Source: Archangium sp.
GTDB lineage: Bacteria; Myxococcota; Myxococcia; Myxococcales; Myxococcaceae
Assembly: GCA_030695565.1 (NCBI GenBank)
Contig: JAUYRZ010000038.1
Span: 28,470 to 92,469 of the forward strand
Reading direction: 5' to 3'
Length of the DNA stretch: 64,000 bases
The position numbers and the translations under genes are program-made. Shown in pieces: positions 50,030 through 57,634 of this stretch (positions are counted from its first letter, which is position 1; every line of letters starts with the position of its first letter). Under the pieces are notes generated by a model, which made no database searches, was not told the origin of the DNA, and saw only the letters and a list, made by a program, of their open reading frames with translations.

Positions 50030-50641
50030 ATGTTCGGTTTTTCACGCAGCAACCAGAATCGGGCCCAGTTCGAGGCGTTGCTCACGCCCTGGCTCGATCC
50101 GCTCTACGCGTCGGCGGTGCGATTGACCCGCAACGAGCGCAACGCGGAAGACCTGGTGCAGGACACCGTGATGCGCGCGTGGCGTTTCTTCGAGAAGTTC
50201 GAGAAGGGCACCAACTTCCGCGCGTGGATCTTCAAGATCCTCACCAACACCTTCATCAACAGCTACCGCCGCAACACCCGCGAACGCTCGCTGCAAGACG
50301 AGTCGGAGCGCCAGTCGGTCGAGGCCCGCTTCTTCAGCGCCGAGCTCACCGAGCAGACGCAGAACCCCGAAGAGTTCTTGCTCAACCGGGTGATGAGCCA
50401 GGACGTGCTGGTGGCGATCGACACCCTGTCGATCGACTTCCGCATGGTGGTGATCCTCGCTGACCTCCAGGAGTTCTCGTACAAGGAGATCGCCGAGATC
50501 CTCGATATTCCCGTGGGCACGGTGATGAGCCGGCTCTTCCGCGGCCGCAAGCAGCTCCAGAAGATCCTCCTGGCCCGTGAAGGTGAGTCGGCCGAGACGA
50601 TCGACTTGAACGCGTTCAGAGAGCGGAAGAAGCTCGCATGA
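50030..50641 (+). CDS. ECF-type RNA polymerase sigma factor
   Basis: A 203-residue sigma factor of the RpoE/ECF class. Region 2 is ALLTPWLDPLYASAVRLTRNERNAEDLVQDTVMRAW (read about residues 14-50), with NFRAWIFKILTNTFIN as region 2.4. Region 4 is FRMVVILADLQEFSYKEIAEIL followed by PVGTVMSRLFRGRKQL. The ATG at 50030 has AGGGAG eight bases upstream. The next gene encodes a zinc-binding anti-sigma factor, giving the usual sigma/anti-sigma pair that responds to an envelope or oxidative signal and often controls its own promoter. That promoter should lie in 49791-50029, but I see no convincing -35/-10. Confidence 0.9.
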   Translation: MFGFSRSNQNRAQFEALLTPWLDPLYASAVRLTRNERNAEDLVQDTVMRAWRFFEKFEKGTNFRAWIFKILTNTFINSYRRNTRERSLQDESERQSVEARFFSAELTEQTQNPEEFLLNRVMSQDVLVAIDTLSIDFRMVVILADLQEFSYKEIAEILDIPVGTVMSRLFRGRKQLQKILLAREGESAETIDLNAFRERKKLA

Positions 50642-50663
50642 CCGGGTGTTCCCCCGCACACGC

Positions 50664-51443
50664 ATGAACTGTCGCGACCTCGAAACCCAGCTGACTCCCT
50701 ACCTCGACGGCGAGCTGATCGCCGAGGCGAGGGTCGAGTTCGAGTCGCACCTGGCTTCGTGCCCCACCTGCCCCGGGCACGTGGAGGTCGAACGGCACAA
50801 CCTGTCGACCCTGCGCGCGGCGATGCACGAGGCCAGCCCTGCTGCGCCCGCCGCCTTCAGGGCGAAGCTGTTCGAGAACATCGCGCGCGACTCCAATCGC
50901 CAGCAGCGGTTGAGCGTGGGCCGGGTGGCCGCGGTCGCCGCCGGGGTCACCTTCGCGATGGTCGCAGGGCACCACGAGTACCGGCTCCACCAGCGGCACC
51001 TCTACGAACAAGACGCGGCGATGCGCCACGCCCGCCAGTTCCCCCTCGAGATCCAGCAGTCGCCCGACGCCATCGAACGCTGGTTCGGCGGCAAGCTCGA
51101 TCACCCGGTGAACGTGCCCCGCTTCCCCAACGCCACGGCCACGGGCGCGCGGCTGCTGCAGGTGCGTGACAAGCCGGCGGCCTACATTCGCTACGACTCC
51201 GCGCGGCCCATGGGCCTGTTCGTCTTCGGTGACGATCACGATCTCGACGTCGGTGCTGAGGCTGAGCTCGGCTCGAGCCACGGCTACAACGTGGTGAGCT
51301 GGCGCGAAGGCGACGTGGTGTACCAACTGGTCGGCAGAGACGTCGACGAGCAGGACATTCGCGAGCTGCTGCCCCCGGCCGCCGGTGAAACGCCCGTCAC
51401 CAACCCCAGGCTCGACGTGCGGCCCGCCTCGCTCCAACAGTAG
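50664..51443 (+). CDS. zinc-finger-type membrane anti-sigma factor
   Basis: A 259-residue protein. The N terminus MNCRDLETQLTPYLDGEL and the HLASCPTC motif (His-x3-Cys-x2-Cys) form the ZAS anti-sigma domain that holds the ECF sigma. One weak TM helix follows (RVAAVAAGVTFAMVAG, about residues 91-106). The remaining periplasmic domain of about 150 residues (AYIRYDSARPMGLFVFGDDHD) is of unknown fold. The ATG at 50664 is selected because the family N terminus starts there; a GTG at 50646 would add six residues; neither has a clear ribosome site. It follows the sigma gene by 22 bp, so it is cotranscribed. Confidence 0.86.
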   Translation: MNCRDLETQLTPYLDGELIAEARVEFESHLASCPTCPGHVEVERHNLSTLRAAMHEASPAAPAAFRAKLFENIARDSNRQQRLSVGRVAAVAAGVTFAMVAGHHEYRLHQRHLYEQDAAMRHARQFPLEIQQSPDAIERWFGGKLDHPVNVPRFPNATATGARLLQVRDKPAAYIRYDSARPMGLFVFGDDHDLDVGAEAELGSSHGYNVVSWREGDVVYQLVGRDVDEQDIRELLPPAAGETPVTNPRLDVRPASLQQ

Positions 51444-51472
51444 GGTGCCTCTCCCGGGAATTGGGCCGTGAC

Positions 51473-51509
51473 GCGCTCCCGTCAGGTTCGTTGACCCCCC
51501 CGGGAGCGC
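51473..51509. terminator. hairpin between anti-sigma gene and frzS
   Basis: Nine-bp perfect arms GCGCTCCCG / CGGGAGCGC with a 19-nt loop, 30 bp after the anti-sigma stop and 20 bp before frzS. It could end the sigma operon; the loop is long and there is no U-tract. The right arm lies where the frzS leader would be, so an attenuator or operator role is also possible. Confidence 0.45.
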
Positions 51510-51528
51510 CAACTAGCCTCCAGCGCAC

Positions 51529-53172
51529 ATGTCGAATTCAGTCTTGATCGTCGAGAAGGACCTCGCGCTGATGAAAGAGCTCCGCGAGGGCTTGGTGGGC
51601 CGGGGCTTCGAGGTTGATGAAACCACCGACGGCAAAGGCGCGCCTGAGCTGATTCGAAAGAAGAAGCCAGGCGTCGTGGTGCTCGCGGTCGATCTCGACG
51701 CGGGCCAGAACGGCTACATCATCTGCAAGAAACTCAAGAGCGACGACGACTTGAAGGGCGTGCCGATCATCATCATCGGCGACCCCAAGGGTTTTGGTCA
51801 GCACCAGAAGCTCAAGACGCGCGCAGAAGAGTACCTGGGCAAGCCGCTCACCGCCGACACGCTGGTGGAAGGCGTGGGCAAGCTCATCGGCTTTCCCTCC
51901 GCGCCGCCCGTCGTCGAAGAAGAAGGCTTCGACCCCGGCTCGTTGCTGAGCGACGACGAAGCCGAGGTGTCGATCGAGACGCCCATCGAAGACGCCGGCA
52001 ACGCCGAGGCCGATCTGGCGATGGTCGACTCGATGTTCGACGAAGAGAAGCCCATGGAGGCGCCTCCCGTCGAAGAAGAGATCAGCCTCAGCACGCCCGA
52101 CTATGAAGAGGAGTCGGACTACCCGGTGGAGAAGACGGTGGTGGGCTTCATGCCGCCCCCCGGCCCGCCCTCGCCGCTGCCGCAGCGTTCGGCCCCCACG
52201 TTCCAGTCTTCGCCTTCGACGATGGATTCGTCCGAAGCGCGCGAGATGCGCTCGAAGGTGACCGAGCTGACCGGCGCGCTCGACGAAGCGCGCTCGCGCA
52301 CCGAAGAGCTCGAGTCGAAGATCCGCGAGCTCGAGAGCGAGGTCGAGAACAAGAACACGGAGCTCGAGACCGCCCGCGCCGCGCCCGGCAAGAGCGACAA
52401 CAAGGAGGTCTTCGCGCTGCGTGACGCGGCGAACAAGAAGGACAAAGAGATCCTCCGCCTCAAGAACGAGCTCAACGCCAAGGAGCAGGAGGTTCTCGAC
52501 CTCCAGGAGAAGGGCAACACCATCGAGCAGCAGCTCTCCGAGTCGAGTGGTGAGCTCGCGAAGAAGGATGCCCAGCTCAAGACGCTCCAGTCGAAGACCG
52601 ACCAGCTGACGGCGGAGCGCAAGAAGGTCGACCAGCAGCTGCTCACTTCGAAGGAAGAGGCACGTTCGTCGTCGGCCAAGCTGTCGACGCTCCAGGCTGA
52701 CTACGACTCGCTGCAGCAGCGCGTGGCCGAGTTGGATGGCCAGGCCGATGGTCTTCGCGCCAGCCAGCAGGAATCCGAGTCGGCGCGCCAGACGGCCGAG
52801 TCGGAGCTCTCAGAGGCCCGCGGTGAAGCCGAAGCGATCAAGTCGCAGCTGGAAGAACGTTCGCGGGAAGCCGACGAAGCGAGATCTCAGAACGAGCAGG
52901 CCCAGATGGATCTCGACTCGGCGCGCACGCAGCTCACCGCCCAGGCCACCAGCTTCGCCGACGAGATCTCCACGCTGCGGCAGCGCCTGGCCGATGCAGA
53001 GGCCCAGAGCAGCCGCGCTGAAGAGAAGGCCAACCGCGCCCAGTCGCGGCTCAAGGCCAACCAGGAACAGCTCGATCGCGTGCGCGGAACACTGCAGCAG
53101 GCGATGGACACCCTGGGCGAGACGCCCTCCGAGAGCGAAGACCTCGACATCGACGAGATCGCCGAAGCCTGA
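51529..53172 (+). CDS. frzS: gliding-motility protein FrzS (pseudo-receiver plus coiled coil)
   Basis: A 547-residue protein with the FrzS layout: N-terminal pseudo-receiver (residues 1-123), acidic/Pro-rich linker (about 124-240), and a long coiled coil (about 240-530) ending in an acidic tail (ESEDLDIDEIAEA). The N terminus (VDETTDGKGAPELIR, AVDLDAGQNGYIICKKLK) matches what I recall of Myxococcus xanthus FrzS. Asp55 remains, but the Thr switch is replaced by Gly in IIIIGDPKG. His92 and Tyr102 sit at the positions known to matter in that atypical receiver. FrzS moves between poles and promotes type IV pilus-driven social motility. No frz chemosensory genes are in the window. Confidence 0.9.
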   Translation: MSNSVLIVEKDLALMKELREGLVGRGFEVDETTDGKGAPELIRKKKPGVVVLAVDLDAGQNGYIICKKLKSDDDLKGVPIIIIGDPKGFGQHQKLKTRAEEYLGKPLTADTLVEGVGKLIGFPSAPPVVEEEGFDPGSLLSDDEAEVSIETPIEDAGNAEADLAMVDSMFDEEKPMEAPPVEEEISLSTPDYEEESDYPVEKTVVGFMPPPGPPSPLPQRSAPTFQSSPSTMDSSEAREMRSKVTELTGALDEARSRTEELESKIRELESEVENKNTELETARAAPGKSDNKEVFALRDAANKKDKEILRLKNELNAKEQEVLDLQEKGNTIEQQLSESSGELAKKDAQLKTLQSKTDQLTAERKKVDQQLLTSKEEARSSSAKLSTLQADYDSLQQRVAELDGQADGLRASQQESESARQTAESELSEARGEAEAIKSQLEERSREADEARSQNEQAQMDLDSARTQLTAQATSFADEISTLRQRLADAEAQSSRAEEKANRAQSRLKANQEQLDRVRGTLQQAMDTLGETPSESEDLDIDEIAEA

Positions 53173-53181
53173 TCGGGTGCT

Positions 53182-53202
53182 CCCTCTCCCTTCGGGAGAG
53201 GG
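53182..53202. repeat. palindromic repeat hairpin, copy H
   Basis: Perfect CCCTCTCCC / GGGAGAGGG 9-bp stem with a TTC loop, in the 37-bp gap between frzS and the convergent gene. Probable bidirectional terminator; the minimal form of the repeat family. Confidence 0.7.
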
Positions 53203-53209
53203 AAACAGG

Positions 53210-54349
53210 TCAGTCGCCACCCTTCTTGGGGGCGTTCTTCTTCTCGATCTGCTTCTTGGCCAGCATCTGCACGCTGCCCGGCACGTTCTTGTCTTTCGCC
53301 AGGCTCTTCACGTCGTGCTCGTGCAGCGTGGCGATCAACCGCATCGACACGCCTTGCGGCACCTTGGGGTTCTTCACCAGGGCCAGCTTGATCGAGTACT
53401 TCCTGAGCCACTCGCGGTTCGAATAGATGACCCGCAGCACGTCATCGATGCAGATCTTGCTCTGCGCCTGGGTGAGCACCTCGCCATCCGTGATGCGCGG
53501 GCTGCGAATGACCGCCACCGACACCAGCTTGTTCGAGTCGCGCATCAGAATGCCGCGCGCCTCCTTGTTGCCCTTGGTGGCGAGCTTGATCTTCTCCGAC
53601 ACGTTCATCGACATGATGCGCTTGGAGAGGCTGAGCTTCTTGGCCTCTTCCATCGGCGTAATCCCCTCCTCGACCCCGGGCGCATCGGGCATGGAGAACT
53701 CCGACATGATGTCGTCGGCGCTCGGGCCTTCCTGGGGCGGCGGCTCCGTGGCGGCCTGGGGACCGAAGAGGCGCACGCGCGCTTCGGTCATCTGCGGCAC
53801 GTCCTCCAGGTTCATGCCGCTGCGCACCGCGAAGTCGCAGACGCCGTCGATCAGCGCGCCGACCGCGTTGGGGTTCTTCGCCAGCGCGCGGATGATGCCG
53901 TCGTGCCGCAACAGGCGAAGCTGGTTCTGCCCGATGGTCTCGGCCGTACGCTTGCTGCACCCTTCGGCCACCGCCGCGACCGCGTCGTCGGGCGTGTTGC
54001 CGTTGAGGATCAACATTTCCGCGTACGTGTCGTTCTGCCCGTACAGCCGCAGGAAGTAGCCCAGCACCGGCGGGTGCACCTCTTCGTCGCGGAACCCCGA
54101 GGCGGCGGTGCGATCCTGCAGCGTCGAGGAGGTCTTCTGCACCTGGTCGCGCACGCCCTGGTCGGGATCGTACGAGAGCATGAACAACACGCTGAGCATG
54201 TCGGAGGGGCTCAAGGGCACCAGCGCCTTGGCCGCCATCATCCGCAAGGGCACCGGGGCCTTGGGGTCGACGTGTTTGATCATGTTCGGCGGGAGAAACT
54301 CGGGCGTGATGGGGCACACGGCCGGGTCTGCAGCGGTTCCGTCGCTCAT
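53210..54349 (-). CDS. conserved protein of unknown function with HEAT-like helical region
   Basis: A 379-residue soluble protein that I do not recognise. It is almost entirely helical. The first 130 residues include repeated helical pairs ([36 protein letters not shown]) that look HEAT-like. A loop follows (residues about 200-230, Pro/Asp/Glu-rich), then [22 protein letters not shown] and a basic C terminus ([12 protein letters not shown]). No TM, no signal, no catalytic motif. The ATG at 54349 overlaps the coaX stop (ATGA). It may be a scaffold; adjacency to frzS is convergent, not operonic. Confidence 0.65.
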   Translation of the reverse strand: MSDGTAADPAVCPITPEFLPPNMIKHVDPKAPVPLRMMAAKALVPLSPSDMLSVLFMLSYDPDQGVRDQVQKTSSTLQDRTAASGFRDEEVHPPVLGYFLRLYGQNDTYAEMLILNGNTPDDAVAAVAEGCSKRTAETIGQNQLRLLRHDGIIRALAKNPNAVGALIDGVCDFAVRSGMNLEDVPQMTEARVRLFGPQAATEPPPQEGPSADDIMSEFSMPDAPGVEEGITPMEEAKKLSLSKRIMSMNVSEKIKLATKGNKEARGILMRDSNKLVSVAVIRSPRITDGEVLTQAQSKICIDDVLRVIYSNREWLRKYSIKLALVKNPKVPQGVSMRLIATLHEHDVKSLAKDKNVPGSVQMLAKKQIEKKNAPKKGGD

Positions 54350-55113
54350 GACTGGTTCCTCTCGTGAATGAGGCGCAGGCCTTCGAGGGTGAGAAACTCG
54401 TCGACCTCTTCGATGGCCTTCGACTCGCTGGCGATCAACGGGGCGAGCCCCCCGGTGGCGAACACCCGGGTGGCAGGCCCGAGATCCTTCTTCATGCGAT
54501 CGCAGATGCCGTCGACCAACGCGACGTAGCCGAACACCAGGCCCGACTGCATCGAGTGCACGGTGTTCTTGCCGATCACGTGGGGCGGCCGGGCGAACTC
54601 CACCCGGGGCAGCTTCGAGGCGTTGCGGGTCAGCGCGTCCATCGCGATGGTGATGCCCGGGGTGATCGCCCCGCCGGCGTATTCACCCTTGGCGGTCACG
54701 GCGTCGAAGGTCGTCGCCGTGCCGAAGTCGACCACGATCAACGCGCCCTTGTGACGCTCCCAGGCCGCCACGGCGTTGACGATGCGATCCGCGCCGACCT
54801 CCCGGGGGTTGTCGTAGAGGATCGGCATGCCCGTCTTCACGCCCGGGCCCACGAAGAGCGGCTTGCAGTGAAAGTACCGCTCGCTCATTTTCTCCAGGTT
54901 GAATTGGAGCGTGGGCACCACGCTGGAGACCGCCACCGCCTCGACCTTCTTCGGGTCGAGGTTCGCGTGCGCGAAGAGCTGCAGCGCGAGAATGCCGTAT
55001 TCGTCGAAGGTGCGCCGGGCGGTGGTCTCGATGCGCCAGTGGGCCCGCAGGGAGGGGCCGTCGTAGACGCCCAGAACGGTGTTCGTGTTGCCGACATCGA
55101 TGGCGAGCAGCAT
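54346..55113 (-). CDS. coaX: type III pantothenate kinase
   Basis: A 255-residue ASKHA-fold kinase for the first step of CoA biosynthesis (pantothenate to 4'-phosphopantothenate). P-loop-like [14 protein letters not shown] lies at residues 6-19. [12 protein letters not shown] and [12 protein letters not shown] (with the catalytic Asp in GADR and the phosphate-2 motif in FGTATTFD) follow, then the C-terminal [11 protein letters not shown] adenosine motif. Type III kinases need a monovalent cation and are not inhibited by CoA. It starts with ATG 36 bp downstream of birA on the same strand, so both cofactor genes are probably cotranscribed. Confidence 0.94.
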   Translation of the reverse strand: MLLAIDVGNTNTVLGVYDGPSLRAHWRIETTARRTFDEYGILALQLFAHANLDPKKVEAVAVSSVVPTLQFNLEKMSERYFHCKPLFVGPGVKTGMPILYDNPREVGADRIVNAVAAWERHKGALIVVDFGTATTFDAVTAKGEYAGGAITPGITIAMDALTRNASKLPRVEFARPPHVIGKNTVHSMQSGLVFGYVALVDGICDRMKKDLGPATRVFATGGLAPLIASESKAIEEVDEFLTLEGLRLIHERNQS

Positions 55114-55149
55114 GGGCCCGGGATGTTACCGCCGGGGGCCACCAGACGG

Positions 55150-56148
55150 TTACGACTTCCGGGAGCGCACCTGCTCGACGTCGCCCGACAACACCCGCTC
55201 GAGCTTGTCTCCGACGCGCAGCAGCAAAGCCCCGCTGGGGTCGATGTCTTCGGCGATGCCGCGCAGCTCGCGTTGATCCGCGCGCACCAGCACCTCCTGC
55301 CCGAGCGTCGAGGCCAGCGTCTTCCAGGCCTCCCGCACCGGCTCGAAGCCGTCGTCGGTCCAGGTGTCGAGCCACTGCTCCAGCTTGGCCAGCAGCGCGG
55401 CGGTGAAGAGCGCGCGGTGCACCGGGCTGTGCCGGGTGAGGTTGACCGAGGTGGCCAGCTCGGCCACCTCGGGCGGGAAGTCGCTCAGCTCGGCGTTCAG
55501 GTTCACCCCGATGCCCAACACCACGAAGTGCACCCGCTCCACGTCGGCGCTCAGCTCGGTGAGAATGCCCGCCACCTTCTTGCCGGCGATCTGCACGTCG
55601 TTGGGCCACTTGATGTCGGCCTGCACGCCTGAGTCACGCAGCGTCTCGGCCAGCGCGACGGCGGCCACCAGGGTGACCTCGGGCGCCCGTGAAGGCGCGA
55701 TCTCCGGGCGCAGAATCAGGCTCATCGCGAGGCTCTTGCCCGCGGGAGAGACCCAGCTGCGGCCCCGGCGCCCTTTGCCGGCGGTCTGGTGTTCGGTGAC
55801 GATCAGCTCGCCGTGCGAGCCCCCTTCTTGCGCCAGCTCGAAGGCCTTGGCGTTGGTCGACTCGAGCTGCTCATAGTGATGCAGCGTGTGCCCCAGATCG
55901 CGGGTGGCCAGCAACGGGCCGACCTCCAGCGTGGTGAGACGGTCGGGCACCTCGAGCAGCCGGTAGCCCTTCGCGGACTGGGCGTCGATCCGGTAGCCCA
56001 TCTTGCGAAGCTGTTCGACGTACTTCCACACGGCGGTGCGGGAGAGGCCGAGCTTGTCGGAGAGCGCGGCTCCAGAGATGTAGTCGTCTCCGCCTTCCGC
56101 CAGGAAGGAGAGGATCATCTCCTCATTCGAGAGTTCGGTCGCGTCCAC
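55150..56148 (-). CDS. birA: bifunctional biotin-protein ligase/biotin operon repressor
   Basis: A 332-residue protein. The N-terminal winged helix (ALSDKLGLSRTAVWKYVEQLRK, about residues 28-49) makes it a BirA of the DNA-binding type. The ligase has the biotinyl-AMP loop GKGRRGRSWVSP, the KWPNDVQIAGKKVAGILTE motif, and a C-terminal SH3-like domain (VRADQRELRGIAEDIDPSGALLL). It biotinylates acetyl-CoA carboxylase BCCP and, if the HTH works, represses biotin genes. The start is uncertain: GTG 56148 is used; the frame is open upstream but unlike BirA, and an ATG ten codons inside is also possible. Confidence 0.9.
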   Translation of the reverse strand: MDATELSNEEMILSFLAEGGDDYISGAALSDKLGLSRTAVWKYVEQLRKMGYRIDAQSAKGYRLLEVPDRLTTLEVGPLLATRDLGHTLHHYEQLESTNAKAFELAQEGGSHGELIVTEHQTAGKGRRGRSWVSPAGKSLAMSLILRPEIAPSRAPEVTLVAAVALAETLRDSGVQADIKWPNDVQIAGKKVAGILTELSADVERVHFVVLGIGVNLNAELSDFPPEVAELATSVNLTRHSPVHRALFTAALLAKLEQWLDTWTDDGFEPVREAWKTLASTLGQEVLVRADQRELRGIAEDIDPSGALLLRVGDKLERVLSGDVEQVRSRKS

Positions 56149-56180
56149 AGTGGGAAAGGTAGTTCCGCCGACCGAACCCT

Positions 56181-56750
56181 TCAACCCTGAGGCGGCTTGA
56201 ACTTCACCAGGGCGAGGGTCGATTGGGGGATGTGCTTGCCGTTCGACTCGAGCACGGTGGAAAGCCGCACGATGCCTACACCGGGCGCGAAGGTCATCTC
56301 GTTGACCAACGTGGTGCCTTCTTCCACCCGGTTGCGGCTCTCCACCACCACGCAACCCTCCCATTTCCCGGCAGGCGCGTCGCAGGGCTGGTTCGAGGCG
56401 GTGATCTCGTAAACCTCGACGGAGGAGACCGAGACCACGTTGGTCCACTTGGTGCCGGCGGCGATGGGGTTGCGCAGCAGGTAGCGTTTCTGGTCGCGCA
56501 CCCCGAATCCATCCACCAGAAATTGCGCGCCGGTCGAGTCTTCCACGAAGCCGTCGCTGTTTTTGCGCAGGGTGGTGACGTCGATCAGGCGCGTCTCACC
56601 CAGCAGCTTCACTTCGTACGACCAGGTGGTGCCGACGGCCAACGGGTAGAAGTCGGCCGCGGTCGGCTCGACCCTGGTGGGAGCAGCGGTCTTCGTCGCA
56701 GCGGTGCACGATGCGAAGGCGATCGCACAGAGAAGAAGGAGTCGGTTCAT
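56181..56750 (-). CDS. lipoprotein of unknown function
   Basis: A 189-residue lipoprotein: signal MNRLLLLCAIAFASC (Cys15), then a short linker and a single beta-rich domain beginning FYPLAVGTTWSYEVKLLGE. This WxY-type start and the later GVRDQKRYLLRNP are like a beta-barrel domain found in myxobacterial envelope lipoproteins that I cannot name. It contains two Cys (QPCDAPAG and GCVVVES) that may form a disulfide. It is coupled by overlap (ATGA) to the HEAT-type lipoprotein gene upstream. Function unknown. Confidence 0.7.
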   Translation of the reverse strand: MNRLLLLCAIAFASCTAATKTAAPTRVEPTAADFYPLAVGTTWSYEVKLLGETRLIDVTTLRKNSDGFVEDSTGAQFLVDGFGVRDQKRYLLRNPIAAGTKWTNVVSVSSVEVYEITASNQPCDAPAGKWEGCVVVESRNRVEEGTTLVNEMTFAPGVGIVRLSTVLESNGKHIPQSTLALVKFKPPQG

Positions 56751-57634
56751 CGGGGTTCTCCACGGGGGGGCTGAGGTTTCTTTTTCTGGCGCAGCTCGAC
56801 CAGCGCCTGCGCAGCGCTGGCCCGCAGCAGCGGATCATCGTGACCGGTGGCGATCAAATCGAGGTACGCCTCGGCGTCATCGCCGCCGATGGCCCCCACC
56901 GCGAAGACCACCTCGCGCTCGAAGACCCGGCCACGTTGGTTGGCGGCTTCGACCAGCGGGTTGACCGATTCGGGCGCGCGCAGCTCGACCAACAGGCCGA
57001 TGACGCCCCGCAGCGTGTCGAGGTCGTCGGTCTTGAGGCGCTCCAGCAGCGCGGGCAACGCCGCCTTGTTCTGCTTTCGCACCAGCAGGCGCACGGCGGC
57101 GTCGGCCACCGAGGGGTCTGCGTCCTTCAGCTTGGCGGACAGGGTGCTCTCGGACGCCTCTTCCAGCGTTATCAACGCGGCCGCCTGACGCACGGCGCGG
57201 CCCAAGGCTTCGTCGAGCGAATCGCGAATGGTGCTCTGCATCGCTTCGACGTCGTTGCGCTGCGCGGCCTTGACCGTGACGCGCGAGTCGATCGCGAACG
57301 GCTCAGAGGTCCCCGTGTGCTGGAGCTCGAGCGCCAACACCACCGACGAGGTCTGCCGTTCGAGATCCGGCTCGCTCAACCCGGCGGCCAGTTGCAGCCG
57401 CCACGGCTTCACGTCGTCGGGGATCTTCTGACCTGCCCTGGGCAGCACGAACTTCGCGGCCTCGAGCCTGCTGATCAGACGCTGTTTCAGCTGCTCCTTC
57501 GAGAGTGAGGCGACCTCACCACCCTCGAAGGCATCGACCTCCAACCGATCGATCCACGGCCTGCTCGACTTCGAGCAGGCAACTGCTCCCAGCAGCAGCG
57601 CCAGATACGCGGCGTTGCGGCCGGCAGCGATCAA
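56747..57634 (-). CDS. HEAT-repeat lipoprotein
   Basis: A 295-residue lipoprotein. The TTG start at 57634 overlaps the stop of the HARE-HTH gene (TTGA). The signal ends at LLLGAVAC (Cys20). After a beta/alpha region of about 140 residues, the second half has regular helical repeats of the HEAT/PBS type (DADPSVADAAVRLLVRKQ, KAALPALLERLKTDDLD, ALIVELRAPESVNPLVEAA-like units, HDDPLLRASAAQALVEL). Such repeats mediate protein-protein contact. Its coupling to a nucleic-acid-binding-type protein upstream and to another lipoprotein downstream is odd and may simply reflect operon packing. Confidence 0.72.
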   Translation of the reverse strand: MIAAGRNAAYLALLLGAVACSKSSRPWIDRLEVDAFEGGEVASLSKEQLKQRLISRLEAAKFVLPRAGQKIPDDVKPWRLQLAAGLSEPDLERQTSSVVLALELQHTGTSEPFAIDSRVTVKAAQRNDVEAMQSTIRDSLDEALGRAVRQAAALITLEEASESTLSAKLKDADPSVADAAVRLLVRKQNKAALPALLERLKTDDLDTLRGVIGLLVELRAPESVNPLVEAANQRGRVFEREVVFAVGAIGGDDAEAYLDLIATGHDDPLLRASAAQALVELRQKKKPQPPRGEPR

